Source: Paracoccus sp. N5
GTDB lineage: Bacteria; Pseudomonadota; Alphaproteobacteria; Rhodobacterales; Rhodobacteraceae
Reading direction: 5' to 3'
NCBI RefSeq assembly: GCF_000371965.1
Contig: NZ_AQUO01000001.1
Coordinates: 1,620,001-1,684,000, forward strand
Length of the DNA: 64,000 bases
Shown here: piece by piece, positions 52,647-61,022 of the stretch
Position numbering within the stretch: the first letter of the stretch is position 1
How the letters are laid out: each line of letters starts with the position of its first letter
Notes under the pieces: model-generated
Told to the model about the DNA's origin: nothing
Database searches by the model: none
What the model saw: only the letters and a program-made list of their open reading frames with translations
Program-made: the position numbers and the translations under genes

Positions 52647-52973
52647 CTATCGCTTCAGCTTGCGCTCGATATAGTCGCGCAGCTCCTCGATCTCCGTCGC
52701 GCTTTCGCGCAGCTCGCCCTGGACGGCAAGCAACTCGGCCTCGACCCCCGACAGTTTCGCCACCAGTTCGGCCTCGCGTTCTTCCAGCTCGGCCACGGCG
52801 CGGTCGCGGGCCTCCTCGGCCTCGTGCAATTGCTGGGCCATGCTTTCCAGCTCGCCCATCTCGGCGCGGGTGACGCGGGACAGGCGGTGGATCAGCCAGC
52901 TGGCGAACCAGCCCAGCAGGAAGGCGGCGAACAGGATGATCGCGGTGGCGACGATGAATTCGGTGCGGTTCAT
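52647..52973 (-). CDS. Small membrane-anchored coiled-coil protein
   Basis: A 108-residue protein with one N-terminal transmembrane helix (TEFIVATAIILFAAFLLGWF, about 4-26) followed by an uninterrupted coiled coil (ELESMAQQLHEAEEARDRAV ... LREYI-like end LRDYIERKLKR). It lies 42 bases downstream of the OmpA-family gene on the same strand and may share its transcript. Function unknown; an envelope scaffold role is conceivable. Confidence 0.68.
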   Translation of the reverse strand: MNRTEFIVATAIILFAAFLLGWFASWLIHRLSRVTRAEMGELESMAQQLHEAEEARDRAVAELEEREAELVAKLSGVEAELLAVQGELRESATEIEELRDYIERKLKR

Positions 52974-53015
52974 GCAGGCTCGGGCGCTGGGGTTGCGGAA
53001 AGGGTGGGTGCGGGG

Positions 53016-55271
53016 TCAGGGCGTCGCAGGACGCGGCTGCGGGCGGTCGGGCTCAACCACCGTGGCGGCGGGCATGGTGGCGGTTTCGGTCGCGGCCTCG
53101 ACCAGCAGCCCGGCCAAGGGCCGGGTGGCGGCCAGTTCGGGCGCGACGGGCGGCGGCAGCAGATCGCCCGCGGGCCGGGTCGCCGCCTGGATCGCCAGCT
53201 GGTCGGGCAGCACGGTGGCCGCCGCGGGCAGGGCGCCGGCCTCGACCGGGGCCACCGGCGCCACCGCCAGCGCGGCGGGCTCGGTCGCGGCCTGCAAGGC
53301 CAAGGCCGGATCGGTCGGCACGCCAAGCGCCGGGCCGATGGCGGCGCTGGCCGCGCGCAGGGCGGCGGCCTCGGCGCGGGCGGCGACCGCCTCGGGCGGC
53401 TCGGTCACGCCCTTGACCAGCGCGGCGGGGGCGGGCGCCTCGACCATGACCGGCTCATCCGCCAGCAGGGTGAATTCGATGCGCCGGTTCGCCTCGCGCC
53501 CGGCATCGGTGTCGTTCTCGGCGATGGGCCGGCTTTCGCCATAGCCGCGCGCCGTCAGGTTCGCGGTGTCGATGCCGGCCTCGGTCATCGCGGTCAGCAC
53601 CGCCTGGGCGCGCGAGCGCGACAGCTCGGCGTTGAACCCCTCGGAGCCCTGGGAATCGGTGTGCCCGCCCAGCTCGATGCGGAAATCGCCGCAAAGCGTC
53701 ATGGTCTCGGCCAGCCGGGCCAGGGTCGGGCCGGGGTCGCCGGCGATCACCGACTTGTTCGGCTCGAAGCCGATCTCGGATTCCCGCATCGCCGCGTTCA
53801 GCCGGTCCACGCATTCCGGCCCCGAGGGCAGGCCCAGAAGCGGATCCATGCGCTTGTCGTAGCGGATCGCCAGCTCATAGCGCGCGCCTGGCCCCAAGCG
53901 CTGCGCCAGCCGCGCCGCCACCATGTCCGAGGCGGTCTGGTTTCCCGAAACCCCGCTGATCCGCACCAGGTCGGGCGTCACCGTCGCCGTGCCGCGTTCC
54001 AGCCCGGTCATGGCCTCGATGGCGGCGATGGCGCGCAGGGTCCAGCCGCCCGGCACGGAATCGTCGCTGCGCAGCGCACTGTCGACATGGTCGAAACGGG
54101 CGCGGGCCATGCTTTCCACCGCCTCGCGCATGCGGTCGTCGGTGATGCGCCCGCGCAGCGAGACACTGTCGTGATCGAGCACCGCGACGAATTCGGCCGG
54201 CCCCTGCGCCGCCGCATCGGGCTTTTCATGCTGCGCGGTCAGGTTGAACCCGGCGGGCAGCGCCGCCTGCAACCGGCCGGCGGCCTCGTCGAAGCGATCC
54301 GCCGGCACCTCGGCGGGCGCAAAGAGCGCGAGTTCGGTATCCGAGATCGTGACCGCCCCCGCGCCCAGGCTCTTGACCGCCGCGATGGCCGGCACGGCCG
54401 CATCGGCCCAGCGGGGCGAGGGCGCGCCCAGCCCCAGCGTGCATTGCGGCTGGCCCGTTGCCCCGGCCTCGCGCCCGGCGGCCAGGATGCGGTCGCGCGC
54501 CGCCTCGGTATCGGCGGCGCAGGCGTCGAAGCGCGCGCCGCTGTCGTCCTTGACGAAGCGCAGGGTAAAGGGCGCGATCACCGGGCGCGGCGCCGTGATC
54601 TCGGCTGCCAGCTTGACCGAGGCCGGCCGGGCGCGATTCAGCGCCGCCTGCAGATCGACCTTTTCGCGCGGGCTGTCGGTCACCGCGCGGACCGAGACCG
54701 CGCCTGCCGCGATCGAGACCTTGGCGCGTTTTGCCAGCTGCGCGGCCTTCAGGCCAAAGGCAAAGGCCTCGTCCCAGCCCTCGGGCTCGGGATAGTCGGC
54801 GCTTTCCATCAGGTCCGAGATCTGCGCCGCGCCGGTCTGCCGCTTCAGGCGTTCCACCAGCGCCTTGCGATCGACGCCGGCCGGGACCAGGCCGATGATC
54901 GAGATGCCCTCGTCATTGCGCAGAAGCTCGATCTCGAAGGCCGGGGTGGCCAGCGCGGCGGCGGCGGCGACCTGCATGTCGTCCACGACCCGGCCGGCGC
55001 CGACCAGGGTTTCCGCCTGGGCGCGGGCGCGAAAGCGCTGCACCTCGTCGGGCGCGATGCCGCCCAGCTGCACCTGCAAGCCGTCCGTCTTGACCGTCAC
55101 CCAGTCCTGGCCCGCCAGCGCGGCCGAGACATCGCGCATCGCGCGGCTTTCGATGAAATCGGCGGCGGCGGTGGCGCCCCAGAAGGACAGGCCGCCGGCG
55201 GCGACCAGTGCGAGCAGACTCGCGACGACGACCGGGCCGCGACGCGCGCCAGGGCGTTTGGGATTGGCCAT
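53016..55271 (-). CDS. OmpA-family protein with BON-like repeats and a long Ala/Pro tail
   Basis: A 751-residue envelope protein. An N-terminal anchor (VVVASLLALVAAGGLSFWG, about 14-32) is followed by at least four BON-like alpha/beta repeats that align roughly with each other (for example near 40-110 and 160-260). An OmpA peptidoglycan-binding domain comes next, with IELGGHTDSQGSEGFNAELS and ARGYGESRPIAENDTDAGRE (about 500-600). The last 140 residues are an unusual low-complexity Ala/Pro/Val/Thr stretch. The start at 55271 follows GAGGG. It probably tethers peptidoglycan to the inner membrane. Confidence 0.8.
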   Translation of the reverse strand: MANPKRPGARRGPVVVASLLALVAAGGLSFWGATAAADFIESRAMRDVSAALAGQDWVTVKTDGLQVQLGGIAPDEVQRFRARAQAETLVGAGRVVDDMQVAAAAALATPAFEIELLRNDEGISIIGLVPAGVDRKALVERLKRQTGAAQISDLMESADYPEPEGWDEAFAFGLKAAQLAKRAKVSIAAGAVSVRAVTDSPREKVDLQAALNRARPASVKLAAEITAPRPVIAPFTLRFVKDDSGARFDACAADTEAARDRILAAGREAGATGQPQCTLGLGAPSPRWADAAVPAIAAVKSLGAGAVTISDTELALFAPAEVPADRFDEAAGRLQAALPAGFNLTAQHEKPDAAAQGPAEFVAVLDHDSVSLRGRITDDRMREAVESMARARFDHVDSALRSDDSVPGGWTLRAIAAIEAMTGLERGTATVTPDLVRISGVSGNQTASDMVAARLAQRLGPGARYELAIRYDKRMDPLLGLPSGPECVDRLNAAMRESEIGFEPNKSVIAGDPGPTLARLAETMTLCGDFRIELGGHTDSQGSEGFNAELSRSRAQAVLTAMTEAGIDTANLTARGYGESRPIAENDTDAGREANRRIEFTLLADEPVMVEAPAPAALVKGVTEPPEAVAARAEAAALRAASAAIGPALGVPTDPALALQAATEPAALAVAPVAPVEAGALPAAATVLPDQLAIQAATRPAGDLLPPPVAPELAATRPLAGLLVEAATETATMPAATVVEPDRPQPRPATP

Positions 55272-55333
55272 CAGGGGAACCCTCGGGCTGTTTCCGACCC
55301 GCCGCATGTAAACCCTGCGCGCCGGTTTCGCAA

Positions 55334-56290
55334 TCAGACCAGCCCGGCCAGGGCAAGAAACAGCGCAACGATCAACCCGGCGTCGCGGTTCGACCGGAAC
55401 AGCCGCAGGCAGCCGGCCGGGTCGCGAATGTCCAGCGCGCGCAGCTGCCAGGCCAGATGCCCGGCAAAGCCGGCGACTCCTAGCAGGCCCAGCGTCAGGC
55501 CCAGCCCCTGGGGCGTCGTCGCCATGACCGCCAGCCCCAGCAGCAGCACCGCGGCGGTGCCGAAGCCCGCCAGCCAGCGATGCGTGTCCTGCCCGAACAG
55601 CCGGGCGGTGGACTTGACGCCGATCAGCGCGTCGTCCTCGGTGTCCTGGTGGGCATAGATGGTGTCGTAGAAGATCGTCCAGGCGATGCCCGCCAGCCAG
55701 GCCAGCAGCGGCGCCGGCGCCAGATTCCCGGTATGCGCGGCCCAGGCCAGCAGCACACCCCAGTTGAAGGCCAGCCCCAGAAAGACCTGCGGCCACCAGG
55801 TGAAGCGCTTGGCAAAGGGATAGATCGCGACCAGCGCCAGCGAGGCGACGCCCAGCAGGATAGCCGCCTTGCCCAGCGTCAGCAGGATGACGAAGCCCGC
55901 CAGCGCCTGCGCCGCCAGCCAGACCAGCGCGCCCTTGACCGTGACCTGTCCCGAGGGGATCGGCCGCGACCGCGTCCGCGCCACGCGGGCGTCGATGTCG
56001 CGGTCGGTGATGTCGTTCCAGGTGCAGCCGGCGCCGCGCATCAGCATGGCGCCCAGCCCGCAGGCGACGGCGATCCACAGGTCGCGCCACTCCGGCTGGC
56101 CTGCGATCATCGCCAGGCCGATGCCCCACCAGCAGGGCAGCAGCAAGAGCCAGGTACCGATGGGCCGGTCGGCGCGGGACATGCGCAGCCAGGGCCGCCA
56201 GCCCGGCGGGGCGTGGCGGTCCACCCAGTTGTCGGGCGGTGCGTCCGCGACCATGCGCGGGCCCTCTGGCGTCGGATCCTCGGTCTGCAT
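55334..56290 (-). CDS. ubiA: 4-hydroxybenzoate octaprenyltransferase UbiA
   Basis: A 318-residue membrane prenyltransferase with about eight helices. The first Asp-rich motif is NDITDRDID (92-100) and the second is YDTIYAHQDTEDD, which bind Mg-diphosphate; this is the UbiA subgroup of ubiquinone synthesis. It acts before hydroxylases such as the UbiH-type protein at 10.1 kb. ATG at 56290 gives a 40-residue cytosolic extension; ATG at 56254 is an alternative. The rsmE start is only 15 bases away on the other strand. Confidence 0.93.
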   Translation of the reverse strand: MQTEDPTPEGPRMVADAPPDNWVDRHAPPGWRPWLRMSRADRPIGTWLLLLPCWWGIGLAMIAGQPEWRDLWIAVACGLGAMLMRGAGCTWNDITDRDIDARVARTRSRPIPSGQVTVKGALVWLAAQALAGFVILLTLGKAAILLGVASLALVAIYPFAKRFTWWPQVFLGLAFNWGVLLAWAAHTGNLAPAPLLAWLAGIAWTIFYDTIYAHQDTEDDALIGVKSTARLFGQDTHRWLAGFGTAAVLLLGLAVMATTPQGLGLTLGLLGVAGFAGHLAWQLRALDIRDPAGCLRLFRSNRDAGLIVALFLALAGLV

Positions 56291-56305
56291 ATTCTGCGCC
56301 CCATC

Positions 56306-57025
56306 ATGGCGAAAATCAGACTGTTCATAGAGCACCCGCTGGCCGAGGGACAAGGCATCGCGCTGAATGCCGACCAGGCGCATTACCTGTCCTCGGTCAT
56401 GCGGCAGGGGCCGGGGGACGAAATCCTGGTCTTCAACGGCCGCGACGGCGAGTGGCTGGCGCGCATCGAGCGGCTGGCCAAGCGGGGCGGCGACCTGCTG
56501 GCCGAGCGCCGGACCGCGCCGCAGCTGGACCCGCCGGACCTGTGGCTGGTCTTTGCGCCGATCAAGAAGGCCCGCACCGATTTCATCGTCGAGAAGGCGG
56601 CCGAGATGGGTGCCGCCCGCATCCTGCCGGTGCAGACCGAGCACACCAATTCCGAGCGCATCCGCCAGGACCGCCTGCAGGCCCATGCCGTCGAGGCCGC
56701 CGAGCAATGCGGCGGCACCTTCGTCCCCGAGGTCTGCGACTTGCAACCGCTGGCGCGGCTTCTGGACGGTTGGGACGCGGCGCGGCGCATCCTCTGGGCC
56801 GACGAGGCGCTGGCCGGTCCGGCGCAGCTGCTCTCGGGCCTGCCGCGCGGGCCTTGGGCGATTCTCATCGGGCCCGAGGGCGGCTGGTCCGAATCGGAGC
56901 GGCGCCGGCTTTCGGCCATGGATTGCGTCACGCGCATCGCCCTCGGCCCCAGAATCCTGCGCGCCGACACCGCTGCCGTTGCGTCACTTGCGCTGTGGCA
57001 GGCGGCTTTGGGCGACTGGCGCTAG
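56306..57025 (+). CDS. rsmE: 16S rRNA (uracil1498-N3)-methyltransferase RsmE
   Basis: A 239-residue SPOUT methyltransferase. The N-terminal PUA-like part has HYLSSVMRQGPGDEILVFNG, and the knotted C-terminal part has IGPEGGWSESE, ALGPRILRADTA, the AdoMet-binding signature of RsmE. It methylates U1498 in the decoding centre. Very close divergent start with ubiA and no obvious ribosome site, so it may be translated from a nearly leaderless mRNA. Confidence 0.94.
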   Translation: MAKIRLFIEHPLAEGQGIALNADQAHYLSSVMRQGPGDEILVFNGRDGEWLARIERLAKRGGDLLAERRTAPQLDPPDLWLVFAPIKKARTDFIVEKAAEMGAARILPVQTEHTNSERIRQDRLQAHAVEAAEQCGGTFVPEVCDLQPLARLLDGWDAARRILWADEALAGPAQLLSGLPRGPWAILIGPEGGWSESERRRLSAMDCVTRIALGPRILRADTAAVASLALWQAALGDWR

Positions 57026-57143
57026 GGCTTCACCCGCGTTTCGCGCAAGGTTCCACCGTTGGCCGGCCTTTCTGCGGGAGGATCTTGCGGGTCGCCTGCG
57101 AAATTTACCCCTTCGTCACAAAAATTAAGAAAAAACGGTCGCT

Positions 57144-57219
57144 TATGCAGTCGCTGCATAGCGGCAATGCCGGTTTGGCCGTGGTTTTGCGACTTTGCCC
57201 GATCTATATGCTTGTGCAT
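57144..57219. promoter_or_regulatory. Two TGCAT-type inverted repeats upstream of the DUF1127 gene
   Basis: TATGCAG-TCG-CTGCATA (57144-57160) and ATGC-TTGT-GCAT (57208-57219) lie 46-122 bases before the DUF1127 start, in an AT-richer stretch that also holds an A-tract (57116-57135). They look like a tandem operator for a dimeric regulator. The 240-base gap has no other gene. Confidence 0.5.
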
Positions 57220-57265
57220 CAACGAAGCGCCCGATGAGCGGGCAATGATCTCAAGGTGAAAAACT

Positions 57266-57460
57266 ATGTCGGCGATTGACACGAACCGCGTCCATGGCGG
57301 GGCGGTCTCCTTCGGTATTGGCTCGAAACTCCTGTCCGCCTTCGCGGCCTGGAACGACGCTCGCGTGACGAAGAACGCGCTGAGCCGTCTTTCGGATCGC
57401 GAGCTGGACGATATCGGTCTGTGCCGCGGCGATATCGATCTGATCTCGCGCGCCCGCTAA
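57266..57460 (+). CDS. DUF1127 small protein
   Basis: A 64-residue protein with the DUF1127 core LSRLSDRELDDIGLCRGDID at the C-terminus, preceded by an amphipathic helix (SKLLSAFAAWNDARVTKNAL). Such arginine-rich small proteins are abundant in alphaproteobacteria and have been linked to phosphate, carbon and RNA metabolism and to sRNA production from their transcripts. Ribosome site AAGGTG and a strong terminator downstream define a monocistronic unit. Confidence 0.9.
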   Translation: MSAIDTNRVHGGAVSFGIGSKLLSAFAAWNDARVTKNALSRLSDRELDDIGLCRGDIDLISRAR

Positions 57461-57537
57461 GCAGCGGTAGAAGACGCGACCGGACCGGCGGCTTGGCCCG
57501 CGGACGGTTCCCCCGGCCCGGGCAGGGCAAGACGCTC

Positions 57538-57560
57538 AGGCGGCCCGCAAGGCCGCCTTT
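57538..57560 (+). terminator. Rho-independent terminator after the DUF1127 gene
   Basis: AGGCGGCC (57538-57545) and GGCCGCCT (57551-57558) form a perfect 8-bp stem with loop CGCAA, followed by TTTCGTATTTT. The 77 bases between stop codon and stem could be processed into a 3'UTR-derived RNA, though the CCTCCTCCC-type loops of known cases are absent. Confidence 0.82.
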
Positions 57561-57587
57561 CGTATTTTCCGGGCCAGGATGCGGGGC

Positions 57588-58457
57588 TCAGCCCCGCCGC
57601 ATCACCAGCGTGGACCAGTCGCCGAAATCGTCGCGACGCTCCAGCACCAGCCCGCCCTTGGCATAGGCCTCGATGACCTCCTGGGCCTGGGTGGTCAGGA
57701 TGCCCGACAGGATCGCCCGGCCGCCATGCGCGACATAGCGCGCCATGTCCGGCACCAGGTCGATCAGCGGCTGTTTCAGGATATTGGCGAAGACCAGGTC
57801 GAAGGGCGCCGCCCGCTCGATCAGCGGATGGTCGAAGCCGACCGCCTCGACGCATTCCACCCGGCCGTCCAGCCCGTTGGCGATGACATTGGCGCGGGCC
57901 ACGTCCACCGCCTGCGGGTCGATGTCGCCGGCCAGAACGATGACCGGGAACACCCGCGCCGCCGCCATGGCCAGCACGGCGGTGCCGCAGCCGATATCGA
58001 CGATGCGCTCGGGCGCCGCGCCCTCGGCCACCAGCCGGTCCAGCGCCAGCAGGCAGCCCTTGGTGGTGGCGTGATGGCCGGTGCCGAAAGCCATGGCGGC
58101 CTCGATCAGCAGGGCCTCGGCGCCCTCGGGCACGCTCTCGGCGTCATGGCTGCCATGGACGAAGAAGCGCCCGGCCTCGACCGGCGCCAGCTCGCGCTTG
58201 ACATGCGCGACCCAGTCCACCTCGGGCAGTTCCGAGACGGTGAAGGGCGCCGCGCCCCAGGCCGCGGCCAGGAGCGCCAGCGCCACGTCGTCGGGGGCCT
58301 CGGTGAAATACAGCCCGACTTCCCAGCGGTCGCTGCCGTCCTCGATCTCGAAGACGCCGGTGCCGACGGGTTCGGGGGTCAGGTCCTCGCCGGCCTCGGC
58401 CAGAGCCTCGGCCGCCTCGCGGCCTTTGGTATGGGTCAGCGCGGTCCAGGTCGCCAT
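57588..58457 (-). CDS. prmA: Ribosomal protein L11 methyltransferase PrmA
   Basis: A 289-residue AdoMet methyltransferase that trimethylates ribosomal protein L11. The AMAFGTGHHATTKGC block is diagnostic, followed by motif I VDIGCGTAVLAMAA, acidic DIDPQAV and the NILKQPL active-site sequence (variant of NILAxPL). The N-terminal substrate-recognition domain is present. Its ATG directly follows the msrA stop codon with no gap. Confidence 0.95.
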   Translation of the reverse strand: MATWTALTHTKGREAAEALAEAGEDLTPEPVGTGVFEIEDGSDRWEVGLYFTEAPDDVALALLAAAWGAAPFTVSELPEVDWVAHVKRELAPVEAGRFFVHGSHDAESVPEGAEALLIEAAMAFGTGHHATTKGCLLALDRLVAEGAAPERIVDIGCGTAVLAMAAARVFPVIVLAGDIDPQAVDVARANVIANGLDGRVECVEAVGFDHPLIERAAPFDLVFANILKQPLIDLVPDMARYVAHGGRAILSGILTTQAQEVIEAYAKGGLVLERRDDFGDWSTLVMRRG

Positions 58458-59042
58458 TCAGAGATCCTCGGCAATATCGGTCAGCGGTGCTTTGACACCC
58501 GTGCCGCGCAATCCGCAATAGCCCTCGGGATGGCGGTCCAGATATTGCTGGTGATCCTCATGCGCCGGCCAGAAGCGGGCGGCGGGCAGGATCTGCGTGG
58601 TGACGTCGGGAAAACCCTGCACGGCCAGGCGGTTGCTGTAATCCGCCTTGCTGAGCTCTGCTGCCGCCCGCTGGCTGTCGGTGAAATACATGATGACCGA
58701 GCGATACTGGTCGCCCAGGTCGTTGCCCTGGCGGTCGCCCTGGGTCGGGTCGTGGTTTTCCCAGAACAGCTGCAACAGCCGCTCATAGCTGATGCGCGAG
58801 CTGTCATAGACCAGCCGCACCACCTCGGCATGGCCGGTCTGGCCGGCGCAGACCTGCTCATAACTCGGGTTCTCGGCGCGGCCGCCGGCAAAGCCGACCT
58901 CGGTCAGCCAGACGCCCTCCTGCTGCCAGAACAGGCGCTCGACGCCCCAATAGCAGCCCATGCCGAAGATCGCCTGGTCGAAGCCGCGGGGCGGTTCGGC
59001 ATCCAGCGGCCGGTCGAATATGCGGTGCAGCGGGGCGGTCAT
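58458..59042 (-). CDS. msrA: Peptide-methionine (S)-S-oxide reductase MsrA
   Basis: A 194-residue oxidised-protein repair enzyme. The catalytic Cys30 lies in GMGCYWGVERLFW, where Tyr replaces the usual Phe of GCFWG. The downstream GFAGGRAENPSYEQVCAGQT and WENHDPTQGDRQGNDLGDQY blocks are canonical. A resolving Cys is available in GYCGLRG near the C-terminus. The ATG at 59042 is preferred over 59075, which adds an unrelated 11-residue leader. Coupled to prmA. Confidence 0.93.
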   Translation of the reverse strand: MTAPLHRIFDRPLDAEPPRGFDQAIFGMGCYWGVERLFWQQEGVWLTEVGFAGGRAENPSYEQVCAGQTGHAEVVRLVYDSSRISYERLLQLFWENHDPTQGDRQGNDLGDQYRSVIMYFTDSQRAAAELSKADYSNRLAVQGFPDVTTQILPAARFWPAHEDHQQYLDRHPEGYCGLRGTGVKAPLTDIAEDL

Positions 59043-59143
59043 GGTCGCGTCCTTTCGAAAGCTGTTGTGGCACATCTAGGTGCCGCCCTAGTCTGGCGCA
59101 ACGCCGCAGGCAGCCCGCCGGTTCGGCAGAACGGAGCGCAACC

Positions 59144-60124
59144 ATGCGGAAAGGCCCGCGAAACCTGATCACCGATGTCGCCGGATTGCGCGTCGGCAAC
59201 GCGCGCGACGACCGGCTGCGTTCCGGCACGACGGTGCTGCTGGGCGATGCGCCGCTGGCTTGCGGCGTCAATGTCATGGGCGGCGCCCCCGGCACGCGCG
59301 AGACGGAGCTGCTGGCCCCCGACAAGCTGGTGCCGGGCGTCGATGCGCTGGTGCTGTCGGGCGGCTCGGCCTTTGGCCTTGCGGCCTGCGACGGGGTGTC
59401 GGACGGGCTGCGGGCGCTGGGGCGCGGCTTTGCCGTCGGGCCGGTGCAGGTGCCGATCGTGCCGGGCGCCATCGTCTTCGACCTCTTGAACGGCGGCGAC
59501 AAGGACTGGGACGCCAACCCCTATCCCGCCCTCGGCCGCGCGGCATTGCAGGCGGCCGAGGCGGATTTTGCGCTGGGCAGCGAGGGGGCCGGCACCGGCG
59601 CGATGACGCATCGCTGGAAGGGCGGGCTCGGCTCGGCCTCGGCGGTGCTCGATTCGGGGGTGACGGTGGGGGCGCTGGTGGTGGTGAACGCGATGGGCTC
59701 GGTCACGCTGGAGGCCACGCGGCAGTTCTGGGCCGCACCCTGGGAGATCGAGGGCGAATTCGGCGGACTTGGCCTGACCGGGCCTTATCCCACCGCCGAG
59801 CCTGCGCCGGCCAAGCGGCTGGGCGAGGCGACGACCATCGCCATCGTGGCGACCGATGCCGCGCTGGACAAGGCCGGGCTGACGCGGCTGGCGACGGCGG
59901 CGCAGGACGGCATGGCCCGCGCCATCGTGCCCAGCCACACGCCCTTCGACGGCGATCTGGTCTTTGCGGTCTCGACCGGGGCGCAGCCGCTGCCCGATCC
60001 GGCGCTGACGCCGTTCCAGCTGGGCCATGCGGCGGCGGCGGTGCTGGCGCGAGCCATCGCGCGGGCCGTGCACGAGGCGCGGCCGCGGCCGGGCGACCTG
60101 CAACCCTGCTGGCGCGTGACCTAG
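59144..60124 (+). CDS. P1-family (DmpA-type) peptidase
   Basis: A 326-residue Ntn-hydrolase-fold protein. LITDVAGLRVGNA at the N-terminus, VLSGGSAFGLAACDGV, and the autoproteolysis/nucleophile region VVVNAMGSV near residue 185 match the P1 family that includes aminopeptidase DmpA and beta-peptidases; it should cleave itself into two chains. Its TAG stop overlaps the stop codon of the convergent gene in CTAG. Confidence 0.85.
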   Translation: MRKGPRNLITDVAGLRVGNARDDRLRSGTTVLLGDAPLACGVNVMGGAPGTRETELLAPDKLVPGVDALVLSGGSAFGLAACDGVSDGLRALGRGFAVGPVQVPIVPGAIVFDLLNGGDKDWDANPYPALGRAALQAAEADFALGSEGAGTGAMTHRWKGGLGSASAVLDSGVTVGALVVVNAMGSVTLEATRQFWAAPWEIEGEFGGLGLTGPYPTAEPAPAKRLGEATTIAIVATDAALDKAGLTRLATAAQDGMARAIVPSHTPFDGDLVFAVSTGAQPLPDPALTPFQLGHAAAAVLARAIARAVHEARPRPGDLQPCWRVT

Positions 60125-60900
60125 CTTTCGGGCCGGCAGCCGCGGAACTCGACCGCATCCTCGGGGCCGATCAGCGTCAGGCGCAGCGCGGCGGGGTCCA
60201 GCGGAAACGGCTTGCCCGAGGCGGCGACGAAATCCGCCTGCGCCACCATGCGCGCCCCGGCGCTGCGGGTTTCGGGGGCGGAAACCCAGATGTCCTTGCC
60301 GGCCAGCTCCATCGCCACGTCCTCGGCCATGGCCGATTCCTCGGGGGGCAGGGTGGCGGTGACCTGCATGCCGTCCTTGATCGGCTGGACCCGGCAATCC
60401 GGCTGCCGGTCCGAGGCGCGGGGCTGGCGCGCCAGGGCCGCCTCGATCAGCGGATCGGCCGCGTCGCCGGGCGGCGGCGCGGCAAGCGTGACCTGCGCCG
60501 GCACGCAGATGTCGAGGCAGAGGCCGAAATCCACCACCACGCGCGGCGTGATCGGCTGGCCGGGCTGCACGGGCGCGATCTCGATCGGCAGGATCAGCCG
60601 GTCGTGATAGCCCAGCGTGCGCTCGCCGCCGGACTCGATCACCTCGGGGCGCGGCCACAGCACCCGCACCGGGCCCAGGTTCTGCGAGCCCTGCCAGTCG
60701 AAGCGCGGCGGCACGCCGGCGTCGCCGGGGCTGCGCCAATAGGTCTTCCAGCCCGGCTCCAGCTCCAGCCGCAGGGCGGTCATGCGGTGGCCTTCGGGGG
60801 TGATCCAGCCGGGCATCAGCTCGGCCGAGACCAGTCCCGGCGGCGGTTCGTCGGCCAGCGCCGGCAGGGCGGTCATCAGCATGAGGGCAAGGAACTTCAT
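60121..60900 (-). CDS. DsbD alpha-domain (thiol:disulfide interchange) periplasmic protein
   Basis: A 259-residue exported protein with signal peptide (MKFLALMLMTALPALA). The mature part is the DsbD N-terminal-like domain: GWKTYWRSPGDAGVPPRFDW, LGYHDRLILPIEI and DFGLCLDICVPAQ with the CxxxC pair near residue 137. No membrane DsbD core follows, so it is a stand-alone domain as seen in Rhodobacterales, probably receiving electrons from a CcdA-like protein. The two stop codons of this gene and the P1 peptidase overlap. Confidence 0.82.
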   Translation of the reverse strand: MKFLALMLMTALPALADEPPPGLVSAELMPGWITPEGHRMTALRLELEPGWKTYWRSPGDAGVPPRFDWQGSQNLGPVRVLWPRPEVIESGGERTLGYHDRLILPIEIAPVQPGQPITPRVVVDFGLCLDICVPAQVTLAAPPPGDAADPLIEAALARQPRASDRQPDCRVQPIKDGMQVTATLPPEESAMAEDVAMELAGKDIWVSAPETRSAGARMVAQADFVAASGKPFPLDPAALRLTLIGPEDAVEFRGCRPES

Positions 60901-61022
60901 GGCCTGCCTTTTAGCGGGCGCGGGGCGCGCTCGTGAAGTCACATTACCGCCAATCCCTTGCGAAACCAGTCCGCAGCGCCGATCTTGGTGGAAAGGCACC
61001 TGCGAAAGGAGCGCGGCGGCTC

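Noticed and set aside
52422..55658. Very long plus-strand open frame opposite the OmpA/BON gene
   Set aside because: It is the antisense of a GC-rich gene; its residues are dominated by R, G, H, Q and A with no domain, and the minus strand has clear OmpA motifs.
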